Shown here: positions 37,843 to 45,900 of the stretch, in pieces
Position numbering within the stretch: the first letter of the stretch is position 1
Layout: the number at the start of each line of letters is the position of its first letter
Source of the DNA: Aestuariivirga sp.
GTDB lineage: Bacteria; Pseudomonadota; Alphaproteobacteria; Rhizobiales; Aestuariivirgaceae
Direction: 5' to 3'
Length of the DNA: 58,997 bases
NCBI GenBank assembly: GCA_030680855.1
Contig: JAUXUN010000081.1
Location: forward strand, 1 to 58,997
The notes under the pieces: model-generated
The model's input: the letters and a program-made list of their open reading frames with translations, nothing else
Told to the model about the DNA's origin: nothing
The model's database searches: none
Position numbers and translations under genes: made by a program

Positions 37843-37858
37843 AAAAGAAAAGCCTGAA

Positions 37859-39109
37859 ATGAAATACTCCGTCTTCTCACTGCTCAAGAACACGCTGTCA
37901 GGCCACAAGAAGTGGCCGGCGGCGTGGCGCGATCCGCAGCCCAAGCAGGATTATGACGTGATCATCATCGGCGGCGGCGGGCATGGGCTGGCCACCGCCT
38001 ATTACCTGGCGAAAGTGCATGGCATCAGCAATGTGGCGGTGCTGGAAAAGTCCTGGCTGGGCTCGGGGAATGTCGGGCGCAACACGACGATCATCCGCTC
38101 CAACTACATGCTGCCGGGGAACAATCCGTTCTACGAATGGTCGATGAAACTTTGGGAGGGGCTGGAACAGGATTTCAACTTCAACGCCATGGTTTCGCAG
38201 CGCGGCGTCTTGAACCTCTGCCATACGGACCCGCAGCGCGATGCCTTCGCGCGGCGCGGCAATGCCATGCGCATCGACGGGGTGGATGCGGAGCTGCTCG
38301 ATAGGGAACGGGTGCGCGAGATGTATCCTTTCCTTGATTTCAACAATGCGCGTTTTCCGATCAAGGGCGGCATATTGCAAAGGCGCGGCGGCACGGTGCG
38401 CCATGATGCAGTGGCCTGGGGCTATGCGCGGGGAGCCGATTCACGCGGTGTTGACATTATCCAGAACTGTGAAGTCACCGGCATCAAGACGGTGAAAGGC
38501 AAGGTTATGGGCGTTCAGACCAGCCGGGGATTCATCGGCTGCAAGAAGCTTGGGCTTGCGGCGGCGGGAAATTCCTCGGAGGTGGCCGCCATGGCGGGCC
38601 TGAAGCTGCCCATTGAAAGCCATGTGCTGCAGGCCTTCGTGTCGGAAGGATTGAAGCCATACATTGATGGTGTTGTGACCTTCGGTGCCGGTCACTTCTA
38701 TGTTTCGCAATCCGACAAGGGCGGGCTGGTGTTTGGCGGCGATATCGACGGCTACAATTCCTATGCGCGGCGCGGCAACCTGCCGATGGTGGAACATGTG
38801 ATCGAGGCGGGCGTAGCCATGATCCCCGGCCTGGCGCGGGTGCGGGTGCTGCGCTCCTGGGGCGGGATCATGGACATGTCGATGGATGGCTCGCCGATCA
38901 TCGACAGGACGCCGATTGACGGGCTCTATCTCAATGCGGGCTGGTGCTATGGCGGCTTCAAGGCCACGCCGGCCTCGGGCTGGTGCTTCGCCCATACGAT
39001 CGCCAAGGGCGCACCGCACAAGCTGAACGCGGCTTACCGTCTTGACCGCTTCCGCCGGGGCTGCATGATCGATGAAAAGGGGCAGGGCGCTTCGCCCAAT
39101 TTGCATTGA
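37859..39109 (+). CDS. mgdA: N-methylglutamate dehydrogenase subunit A (sarcosine oxidase beta-like)
   Basis: 416 residues, normal for SoxB. The FAD-binding site YDVIIIGGGGHGLATAYYLA starts near residue 33, followed by GNVGRNTTIIRSNY (SoxB flavin region) and the C-terminal LYLNAGWCYGGFKATPASGW. It oxidises N-methylglutamate to glutamate within the MgdABCD complex. The assignment over plain sarcosine oxidase rests on mgsABC and gmaS upstream. The ATG at 37859 excludes an in-frame extension that runs into the repeat element. Confidence 0.9.
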   Translation: MKYSVFSLLKNTLSGHKKWPAAWRDPQPKQDYDVIIIGGGGHGLATAYYLAKVHGISNVAVLEKSWLGSGNVGRNTTIIRSNYMLPGNNPFYEWSMKLWEGLEQDFNFNAMVSQRGVLNLCHTDPQRDAFARRGNAMRIDGVDAELLDRERVREMYPFLDFNNARFPIKGGILQRRGGTVRHDAVAWGYARGADSRGVDIIQNCEVTGIKTVKGKVMGVQTSRGFIGCKKLGLAAAGNSSEVAAMAGLKLPIESHVLQAFVSEGLKPYIDGVVTFGAGHFYVSQSDKGGLVFGGDIDGYNSYARRGNLPMVEHVIEAGVAMIPGLARVRVLRSWGGIMDMSMDGSPIIDRTPIDGLYLNAGWCYGGFKATPASGWCFAHTIAKGAPHKLNAAYRLDRFRRGCMIDEKGQGASPNLH

Positions 39110-39128
39110 TGGAAAGTTCCACAAAATT

Positions 39129-39233
39129 CCTCACCCTGAGGCGCTCGATCCAAAGGACCGAGCCTCGAAGGGCCTTGCGTCGGAACTTGCGGCGATCCTT
39201 CGAGGGCCGCTTCGCGGCCACCTCAGGATGAGG
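39129..39233. repeat. Palindromic intergenic repeat between mgdA and mgdB
   Basis: The ends are CCTCACCCTGAGG (39129-39141) and CCTCAGGATGAGG (39221-39233), inverted with one mismatch. The middle holds GCCTCGAAGGG and its inverse TCCTTCGAGGGC. This arrangement is characteristic of the Hyphomicrobiales CCTCA-type intergenic palindromes. It fills nearly the whole gap, so mgdB is read through it. Confidence 0.85.
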
Positions 39234-39241
39234 GAAGAATT

Positions 39242-39523
39242 ATGCTTGTAAAATGCCCCCATTGCGGAACACGTCCCGTGGAAGAATTTACCTTCAACGG
39301 TGATGCTTCGGTGCAGCGGCCCGCGTCGAATGATCCCAAGTCGATGGATCAGTGGTTTGACTATGTTTACCTGCGCGACAATCCCAAGGGCCGCTTCGAC
39401 GAATACGCCCATCATTCCAGCGGCTGCCGGGCCTGGCTGGTGGTGACCCGCGATACGCAGAGCCATGAAATTTTCAACGTGGTAACGGCGCGGGACTATG
39501 CGAAGAAGCGGGTGGCGCCATGA
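39242..39523 (+). CDS. mgdB: N-methylglutamate dehydrogenase subunit B (sarcosine oxidase delta-like)
   Basis: 93 residues. The zinc-ribbon-like start MLVKCPHCGTRPVEEF with a later His-His...Cys (YAHHSSGCRAW) matches SoxD, the small zinc-containing subunit. The start lies 8 bases after the repeat, and the ribosome site (GAGGGAAGA) is partly provided by the repeat end. It overlaps mgdC by four bases. Confidence 0.92.
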   Translation: MLVKCPHCGTRPVEEFTFNGDASVQRPASNDPKSMDQWFDYVYLRDNPKGRFDEYAHHSSGCRAWLVVTRDTQSHEIFNVVTARDYAKKRVAP

Positions 39524-42438
39524 CCGGTTTTCGTCTGGACAGGGGCGGGCTGATTGACCGCACGGCACCGCTGGATTTCATCTTTGACGGCAAGGCATTC
39601 ACCGGATTTGCCGGTGATACTCTCGCTTCCGCGCTGATTGCCAATGATGTGCATCTCATGGGGCGCTCGTTCAAATATCACCGGCCGCGCGGGGTCATTT
39701 CGGCGGGCAGTTCGGAGCCCAATGCGCTGGTGGAACTGCGCGAAGGTGCGCGCAAGGAAGCGAACACGCGCGCCACGATGATCGAGCTTTATGATGGCCT
39801 GGTGGCGCGGAGCCAGAACCGCTGGCCATCGCTTGGTTTTGATATCGGCGCGTTGAACTCGCTGGCATCAGCGATGTTCGTGGCGGGCTTCTATTACAAG
39901 ACCTTCATGTGGCCCAAGAGCTTCTGGGAAAAGATCTATGAGCCCATCATACGCAAGGCGGCGGGATTAGGGACGGCGTCCAAGGAAGCGGACCCGGACA
40001 AGTATGAAAAGGCCTATGCGCATTGTGATTTTCTGGTTGTGGGCTCCGGCCCGACTGGATTGATGGCGGCGCTGACGGCTGCACGATCCGGCGCGCGCGT
40101 CATTCTTGCCGATGAAAGTGCGGCACTTGGCGGTTCGCTGCTCAATGAGAATGAAGAGATTGGCGGCATGTCAGGGTATGCTTGGGCCATGGCTGGGATT
40201 GCCGAGCTCAGCGCCATGCCCAATGTCATTGTGATGCCGCGCACGACGATTTTCGGCTGGTATGACGGCAATATTTTTGGTGCGGTCGAGCGGGTGAATG
40301 ACCACGTGCTGGAACCCAGCCCTTACGAGCCCCGGCAGCGTTACTGGCGAATCATGGCCAAACGCGCGGTGATGGCGACGGGGGCGGAGGAACGCCCCAT
40401 CGTGTTCGGCGGCAATGATGTGCCGGGCGTGATGACTGCTGGCGCCTTGCGGACCTATGCCAACCGCTATGCGGCGGCGGCGGGCAAATCGGTTGTGGTG
40501 TTTACCAACAATAATTCAGGTTACCACACGGCGCGCGACATGAAGACCCATGGCGTGCATGTGGAAGTCATCATTGACTCGCGCAAGGAGTCTGCGGCGG
40601 ATTCGAGCGGTATTCCGGTTATTCGCGGCGGTGCGATTGTTAATGTCAGGGGCGGCAAGCGGGTGAGCGGGGTTGAACTCGCCGATCACCGGATGGTCCC
40701 TTGCGATGCGGTTGCCATGTCGGGCGGCTGGAGCCCCATCGTCAATCTGATGTGCCATCGCGGGGCGAAGCCCAAATGGGATGAGCGCATCGCCAGCTTT
40801 GTGCCGCCTGATGTTGGTGGTGGCTTCGTCGCGGCGGGTTCGGCGGCGGGCCGGATGCTGCTGTCGGAATGCCTGGCCGATGGGGCGCGGGCCGGCACAT
40901 TGAAGGGCAAGACGCCCTCCATTCCCAAATGCCGGGATGAGGCATTCGCCGTCACGCCCCTTTGGTGGGTTAAGGAATCAACCGGCAAGGCCTTTGTCGA
41001 TTACCAGAATGATTCCACGGCGAAGGATTTGCCGCTGGCGGCACAGGAGGGCTACCGTGATATCGAGCTCGCCAAGCGCTACACCACGGCGGGGATGGCG
41101 ACAGACCAGGGCAAGCTCGGCAATGTGAATGCCATTGCCATCCTGGCGGAAGCCACGGGCCGCAGCATGGACCAGGTGGGCACCACCACATTCCGGCCCT
41201 ATTACACGCCGGTTTCGTTTGGTGCGCTTGCCGGGCCCTTTGTCGGGCGTCATTTCCAGCCGGTTCGCAAGACGCCGCTGCATGACTGGGCGGATGAGCT
41301 TGGCGCGGTTTTTGTCGAAACCGGATTGTGGATGCGTTCGTCGTGGTTTCCGCAGGAAGGTGAGGATTGGCTGTCCAGCGCCTCGCGCGAGGTCTTGGCG
41401 ACACGCCAGCGGGTTGGCCTGTGTGACGTTTCAACCCTTGGCAAGATCGATGTGCAGGGGAAAGACGCGGCGGAATTTCTCAACCGGCTCTATTGCAACA
41501 CCTTCAGCACGCTCGATGTGGGCAAGGCGCGTTATGGCCTGATGCTGCGTGAGGACGGAATTGTGTTTGACGATGGCACGACGTCGCGGCTGGCACCCGA
41601 TCATTTCCTGATGACGACGACCACGGCCAACGCGGCCCGCGTCATGAGCCACATGGAATTTTGCCATCAGGCCCATTGGCCGGAACTTGACGTTCAGTAT
41701 GTTTCGGTCACGGAACAATGGGCCCAGATGGCGATTGCCGGGCCAAAAGCGCGGGCCACGTTGCAGAAGATCGTTGACAAGGTAACGCTGGATGACACGG
41801 GCTTTCCCTATCTGGTGGCGAAAGAGATCAGCATTCTCGGCGGCATGACGGCACGGCTGTTCCGCATTTCATTTTCGGGCGAGCATGCCTATGAGCTGGC
41901 GGTGCCGGCGGATTACGGAAATCTCGTGGCGCGCGCGATCATGCAGGCGGGCGAGGAATTCGGCATTGCGCCCTATGGCATTGAGGCGCTGTCGATCATG
42001 CGCATCGAGAAGGGCCATGTGGCGGGCGGTGAGCTTAACGGCACGACAACGGCGGCTGATCTCGGTTTGGGCAAAATGATGTCGTCAAAGAAGGACTATA
42101 TCGGGCGCATGATGGCGGCGCGTGAAGGCCTCACGGACAAGAACCGGCAATGCGTTGTGGGAATCAGGCCCTTTGACGTTGCCGACAAGATCCGTTCGGG
42201 CTCGCATATCTTGAAAAAAGATGATGCGCCGTCGATGGCGGCGGACCAGGGCTATGTTTCATCCGTGGCCTGGTCGCCCATGCTGAATATGTGGCTGGGG
42301 CTGGCGCTGCTTTCGAATGGCCGCGAGCGACATGGCGAAGTGGTGAAAATTTTTGATGGCGTCCGCAACATCCATATGTTTGGCGTGATCTGCGATCCCA
42401 TGCATTACGACAGGGAGAACAAAAAACTCCATGCCTGA
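39520..42438 (+). CDS. mgdC: N-methylglutamate dehydrogenase subunit C (sarcosine oxidase alpha-like)
   Basis: 972 residues. In order: a ferredoxin-like N-terminal domain without cluster cysteines (about 1-95, RPRGVISAGSSEPNALVEL), an NAD/FAD-type Rossmann domain (from about 165, FLVVGSGPTGLMAALTAARSG), and a GcvT-like tetrahydrofolate domain (about 590-970). The last passes the methyl carbon to tetrahydrofolate as methylene-THF. The ATG at 39520 overlaps the mgdB stop; mgdD overlaps its end by 8 bases. Confidence 0.93.
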   Translation: MTGFRLDRGGLIDRTAPLDFIFDGKAFTGFAGDTLASALIANDVHLMGRSFKYHRPRGVISAGSSEPNALVELREGARKEANTRATMIELYDGLVARSQNRWPSLGFDIGALNSLASAMFVAGFYYKTFMWPKSFWEKIYEPIIRKAAGLGTASKEADPDKYEKAYAHCDFLVVGSGPTGLMAALTAARSGARVILADESAALGGSLLNENEEIGGMSGYAWAMAGIAELSAMPNVIVMPRTTIFGWYDGNIFGAVERVNDHVLEPSPYEPRQRYWRIMAKRAVMATGAEERPIVFGGNDVPGVMTAGALRTYANRYAAAAGKSVVVFTNNNSGYHTARDMKTHGVHVEVIIDSRKESAADSSGIPVIRGGAIVNVRGGKRVSGVELADHRMVPCDAVAMSGGWSPIVNLMCHRGAKPKWDERIASFVPPDVGGGFVAAGSAAGRMLLSECLADGARAGTLKGKTPSIPKCRDEAFAVTPLWWVKESTGKAFVDYQNDSTAKDLPLAAQEGYRDIELAKRYTTAGMATDQGKLGNVNAIAILAEATGRSMDQVGTTTFRPYYTPVSFGALAGPFVGRHFQPVRKTPLHDWADELGAVFVETGLWMRSSWFPQEGEDWLSSASREVLATRQRVGLCDVSTLGKIDVQGKDAAEFLNRLYCNTFSTLDVGKARYGLMLREDGIVFDDGTTSRLAPDHFLMTTTTANAARVMSHMEFCHQAHWPELDVQYVSVTEQWAQMAIAGPKARATLQKIVDKVTLDDTGFPYLVAKEISILGGMTARLFRISFSGEHAYELAVPADYGNLVARAIMQAGEEFGIAPYGIEALSIMRIEKGHVAGGELNGTTTAADLGLGKMMSSKKDYIGRMMAAREGLTDKNRQCVVGIRPFDVADKIRSGSHILKKDDAPSMAADQGYVSSVAWSPMLNMWLGLALLSNGRERHGEVVKIFDGVRNIHMFGVICDPMHYDRENKKLHA

Positions 42439-42970
42439 GATTTTTCAAAGGGCCTCGCCGCTGGCCGACATCGCCATCCAGGGCCGCTTCGGCGCTGATC
42501 ACGGCGCGCCGGGTGTGACACTTTCGGTGCGGCATCCCGCGCTTATCGTTACTGTGATCGCGCGTAAGGGCAAGGCGAAGACGCTAGCCGAGGCTCTGAA
42601 AAACTGGCGCGGAGCTACGGTGCAGTGGGCGGGGGCGGAGCAGTATTTTGTTCTGGACAGGCCGTTTGACGAGGTGCGCAAAAAACTGGATGGCCTCGCC
42701 TCCTGTTCCGATCAAAGCCATGGCCGGGTGATCATCCGGATTGAGGGACCGAAAGTACGCCAGGTCCTATGCAAGGGCACGCCGGTTGACCTGCATGAGA
42801 GCGAATTCGAGATCGGCAAGAGTGTGCTGACGCAAATGGCCCATGTGGGTGTGCATCTCACGCGCGTGGAGCGGGACGCATTCGAGCTGTCGGTGTTTCG
42901 CGGATTCTCCGAAAGCTTCTGGGAATGGCTGACGGAACAGGCGGAAGAATTCGGGTATCAGGTGATTTGA
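42431..42970 (+). CDS. mgdD: N-methylglutamate dehydrogenase subunit D (sarcosine oxidase gamma-like)
   Basis: 179 residues, the usual SoxG length; a GcvT-like fold without catalytic residues, ending VFRGFSESFWEWLTEQAEEFGYQVI, typical of the family. It completes the heterotetrameric dehydrogenase. The start overlaps mgdC by 8 bases. A palindromic repeat begins four bases after its stop and is probably the 3' end structure of the operon. Confidence 0.9.
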   Translation: MPEIFQRASPLADIAIQGRFGADHGAPGVTLSVRHPALIVTVIARKGKAKTLAEALKNWRGATVQWAGAEQYFVLDRPFDEVRKKLDGLASCSDQSHGRVIIRIEGPKVRQVLCKGTPVDLHESEFEIGKSVLTQMAHVGVHLTRVERDAFELSVFRGFSESFWEWLTEQAEEFGYQVI

Positions 42971-42973
42971 AAT

Positions 42974-43080
42974 CCCTCATGCTGAGGTGCGAGTGGGCAA
43001 AGCCCGCGAACCTCGAAGCACCTGTGTCCGCCTCCGCCAACCCTTCGAGGCTCTGCTCCGCAGAACGCCTCAGGGTGAGG
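42974..43080. repeat. Palindromic repeat between mgdD and the convergent aminotransferase
   Basis: The ends CCCTCATGCTGAGGTGC and CGCCTCAGGGTGAGG are inverted copies; inside, AACCTCGAAG is mirrored by CTTCGAGGCT. It is the same type as the 39129 element but with a divergent centre. Its right end overlaps the last codons and the stop (43070-43072) of the convergent aminotransferase gene. Confidence 0.85.
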
Positions 43081-44254
43081 TCTGCAATGCGCTGGCAAGC
43101 CGCGCAATTCTCTTGCAAGCCTCGATGATTTGCGTTTCATCGACCGTCAGCGCCACGCGCACGTGGCCGGCGCCGCCGGCGCCGAAGCTTTCGCCGGGCA
43201 TGGTGACGACGTTTTCGTTAGCCAGCAGTTTTCGTGCGAAGTCTTCGCCGCTAAGTCCCGTCTTGCGCACATCGACCATGACGAACATGCCGCCTTCGGG
43301 CATGCGGGCGGAAATGTTTTTGGCGCCTTTCAATCCGGCGACCAGGGCGCGGGCGCGGCGCTCGTAGCTCTGCTTCATGGCGTCCACCTCGGGGAAGTGG
43401 TTGGCAATCGCAAAGGCTGCGGCATCTTCGAGGAAGGCCTGCGAGCCGAAGAGCATGGTTTCGGTGAGCGGCAGTGCGGCCTCAATGAAGTCCTCGGAGG
43501 CCGCCAGCCAGCCGCAGCGGAAGCCGGGCATGGCATGGGATTTTGAGAGCGACGAGACAACGATGGTGCGCTTTTCCAGGCGTGGCTCATCGAAGGGCGA
43601 GGCGAACACGGTGTTGCCATAGGTCATGGTGGCGTAGACTTCGTCGGAGATGATCCACAGGTCATGGCGCTCGCAGACATCGCCGATCTGGGCAATGGTT
43701 TCGCGCGTCAGCACGGCCCCGGTGGGGTTGCTTGGCGTGTTGAGCAGAAGAGCGCGGGTTTTCGGCGTGATGGCGCGTTCGAGATCGGCGGCCTTGAGAT
43801 GGAAACCATTGTCGGGATCAACGCCCACGGGAACGGAGATGCCGCCCGCCGCGGCGATGACACCTTCATAAGTGGCGTAGTAGGGATCGGCCATCAAGAC
43901 TTCGTCGCCCAGTTCAACGGTCGCCTGCAGGGCCACGAACAGGGCGGTTTGCGTGCCGGGCAGGAAGATGAATTGCTGGGTGCTGATTTGGCGGCCGGTG
44001 CTTTTGGTATATTGCGCCGAGAGCCCGTCAAGGAGATCGCATTCACCGCGGCTGGCGGCGTATTTGTAGCGCCCGGCGCGCATCCGGCTGTTCACCACAT
44101 CCATGATCGACGTGGGGGTAGGCGCATCGGGCTCGCCGATAGAGAGGAATATCAGGTCTTCGCCGGCGGCGGCGCGGCGCTTGCCTTCGATGTGCACGGC
44201 CCATTTATCGGAGCCGAGGCCGCTGAGGCGCTGGGTGATGGATGCGAGTTTCAT
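43070..44254 (-). CDS. Class I/II aminotransferase, AruH-like (arginine:pyruvate transaminase candidate)
   Basis: 394 residues. The PLP lysine is in SSLSKSHAMPGFRCGW; other fold-type I motifs are NTPSNPTGAVL, DEVYATMTY and the C-terminal EGGMFVMVDVRKTGLSGEDFA with GHVRVAL. The last two blocks closely resemble remembered Pseudomonas AruH, which transaminates arginine to 5-guanidino-2-oxopentanoate. An AruI-like decarboxylase is encoded 5.8 kb upstream in the same direction. Its final residues TSP and the stop codon are supplied by the palindromic repeat. The aminotransferase call is firm; arginine specificity is tentative. Confidence 0.88.
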   Translation of the reverse strand: MKLASITQRLSGLGSDKWAVHIEGKRRAAAGEDLIFLSIGEPDAPTPTSIMDVVNSRMRAGRYKYAASRGECDLLDGLSAQYTKSTGRQISTQQFIFLPGTQTALFVALQATVELGDEVLMADPYYATYEGVIAAAGGISVPVGVDPDNGFHLKAADLERAITPKTRALLLNTPSNPTGAVLTRETIAQIGDVCERHDLWIISDEVYATMTYGNTVFASPFDEPRLEKRTIVVSSLSKSHAMPGFRCGWLAASEDFIEAALPLTETMLFGSQAFLEDAAAFAIANHFPEVDAMKQSYERRARALVAGLKGAKNISARMPEGGMFVMVDVRKTGLSGEDFARKLLANENVVTMPGESFGAGGAGHVRVALTVDETQIIEACKRIARLASALQTSP

Positions 44255-44275
44255 GGGCGCCTTCTAGCCGAGCCT

Positions 44276-44686
44276 TCAGGCATCGTCGAGGGATGGCCCG
44301 ACCCTGCCGTCATGGGAGATATGCAAATAGGCTGATTTGGAAAGTTCCTGAAATTCCGGCGTGGTGACGGCAAGCACCGGGCAGGCCTTGCCGTAAAGCG
44401 TTTCGGCCACGGCAGCTCCGATGGCGAGGTTGATATCGGGCTGCACCAGGATGATTCCGGCGGGTGCTGTACCAAGCCTGATGGCTTCGGCCAGGCCGCC
44501 GGGAGCGCTGCCGGAACCCCGGCTTTCCAACATCATCAGGATTTTGCCTTTGAGGCTTTGGCCCTTCTGCGGGTGGTGAATGTCGATAATGGTTCCGCTG
44601 CGGGGATCGAAAGCGCCCCAGAAACTCAGGGGTTCATCGAGCAGAAGGACGGGGCCTTGGGCTACGCCTGCATGAAGCACGGTCAT
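44276..44686 (-). CDS. Aconitase X small subunit (swivel domain)
   Basis: 136 residues. LSFWGAFDPRSGTIIDIHHPQKGQSL and MLESRGSGSAPGGLAEAIRLGTAP are the DUF126/swivel-domain signatures that complete the aconitase X active site with the large subunit. In bacteria such two-subunit aconitase X proteins were shown to dehydrate cis-3-hydroxy-L-proline; archaeal ones dehydrate phosphomevalonate. The ATG at 44686 overlaps the large-subunit stop (ATGA). It precedes the aminotransferase by 21 bases. Confidence 0.88.
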   Translation of the reverse strand: MTVLHAGVAQGPVLLLDEPLSFWGAFDPRSGTIIDIHHPQKGQSLKGKILMMLESRGSGSAPGGLAEAIRLGTAPAGIILVQPDINLAIGAAVAETLYGKACPVLAVTTPEFQELSKSAYLHISHDGRVGPSLDDA

Positions 44687-45900
44687 GGATTTGACCACAG
44701 ATCAGGGTCGCGCCAGACCGCGCCAAACACGGCACTTTCGACACATTCCTTCAAGCTGCCGAAACAGACTTCGACGCCCAGCATTCCGGGCGCGTAATAG
44801 GCCCATTTCGCCGCATTGGTCATGACCCGGCCCTTGAGACCTTGAATTTTTGGCAAGTAATAGGTGCAGACATCGACGGGTATGGTGACGCCTGCATCCT
44901 GCAAATCCTTGAGCCAGCCTTTGGCGATGAGCATTTCGCGGATGCCGCGGCTGGTGGAAATATATGTTGTCGTTTTCACCTTGCGCCCATTCAGCAGCTT
45001 TACGAGCTCGGCAAATTCGGAAAGTGAAAAATGCGGGGTTCCGAGAGCAACCGCATCGAGCGGGCCATCGTTGAAGGCTGAAAGTTCACGGTGGGCGGCT
45101 TTCAGGTGGTCAGTTGTGACTTCGTAGGTCTCGCCAATCCTGAACACCGTATTCAACGTCGGCGCTTCAGGCGTTACGCCTACGACATGCAGCAGTTCCA
45201 CGCCGCCTGAGGCAGCGCTTGCGGCGCATAGGGCCTTGAGCTGATCGGTGCTGGTTTCTTTCGGAACACCGGAAATTGCCGGAATGCGGCGGCCCGCCTT
45301 ACGGCCCACGACATGGCCGAGGAGATGAAAGAAAATGTCCTGGCGTTTCCAAGCATCGGGAATGGATGCGCAGGAGAAATGGATATCTGCCATGCGGCCC
45401 TCATCGGTGTGGAGCCCGGCGAAAGGGGCAAGGCCGGTGATGGCGCAGGCCACGTCGAGGTAATCGCCATATTTATTGGTGCGGGCGCCGACGGCAGAAT
45501 TGTAGAAGGCCACAGCGTTGGATTCGCCCACGGCAATGTGATCACCAAACTTTGGGCCGCCGGCGAGTTGATAGGGCGCGCAGGTCCAGGTGGGTTTGCA
45601 GCCGAGCTTGGCATAGAGCTCCATCAACTCATGGGCACCCCGCACCATTTCGGGATCGGAACGTTCGGGCCTGAGGCCGCCGTCATCGGGGCTGGCAACG
45701 CTGTTGTTGGTCCAGGCGGGCACGGAAAGTTTTGCGCCATGCTCAAGAAGAAACTTCACGAAATCAACGTGGGATTGCCCGGTGTAAAAGCAGGCATCGA
45801 CATGGGCAAAGCTGATGGGAATGAGACGGGGTGCGCCCATGATGCGGGCGGCCTGCTCCACCAGCTGCAGGGCAAGCTGGTGGGCCCTGCTATCAGCCAT
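44683..45900 (-). CDS. Aconitase X large (catalytic) subunit
   Basis: 405 residues. ISFAHVDACFYTGQSHVDFVKFL, the TNNSVASPDDGG block and ESNAVAFYNSAVGARTNKYGD are characteristic of the AcnX catalytic domain (DUF521), an iron-sulfur dehydratase. As the small subunit is a separate gene, the enzyme should be a heteromer of the type II kind. A cis-3-hydroxyproline dehydratase role is the best guess for an alphaproteobacterium. Its start overlaps the 3' end of the upstream acyltransferase gene by 8 bases, an odd functional pairing. Confidence 0.88.
   Translation of the reverse strand: MADSRAHQLALQLVEQAARIMGAPRLIPISFAHVDACFYTGQSHVDFVKFLLEHGAKLSVPAWTNNSVASPDDGGLRPERSDPEMVRGAHELMELYAKLGCKPTWTCAPYQLAGGPKFGDHIAVGESNAVAFYNSAVGARTNKYGDYLDVACAITGLAPFAGLHTDEGRMADIHFSCASIPDAWKRQDIFFHLLGHVVGRKAGRRIPAISGVPKETSTDQLKALCAASAASGGVELLHVVGVTPEAPTLNTVFRIGETYEVTTDHLKAAHRELSAFNDGPLDAVALGTPHFSLSEFAELVKLLNGRKVKTTTYISTSRGIREMLIAKGWLKDLQDAGVTIPVDVCTYYLPKIQGLKGRVMTNAAKWAYYAPGMLGVEVCFGSLKECVESAVFGAVWRDPDLWSNP

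Noticed and set aside
37859-42970. Plain heterotetrameric sarcosine oxidase (soxBDAG)
   Set aside because: The same subunits make up N-methylglutamate dehydrogenase, and the presence of mgsABC and gmaS in the same direction makes that reading much more likely.
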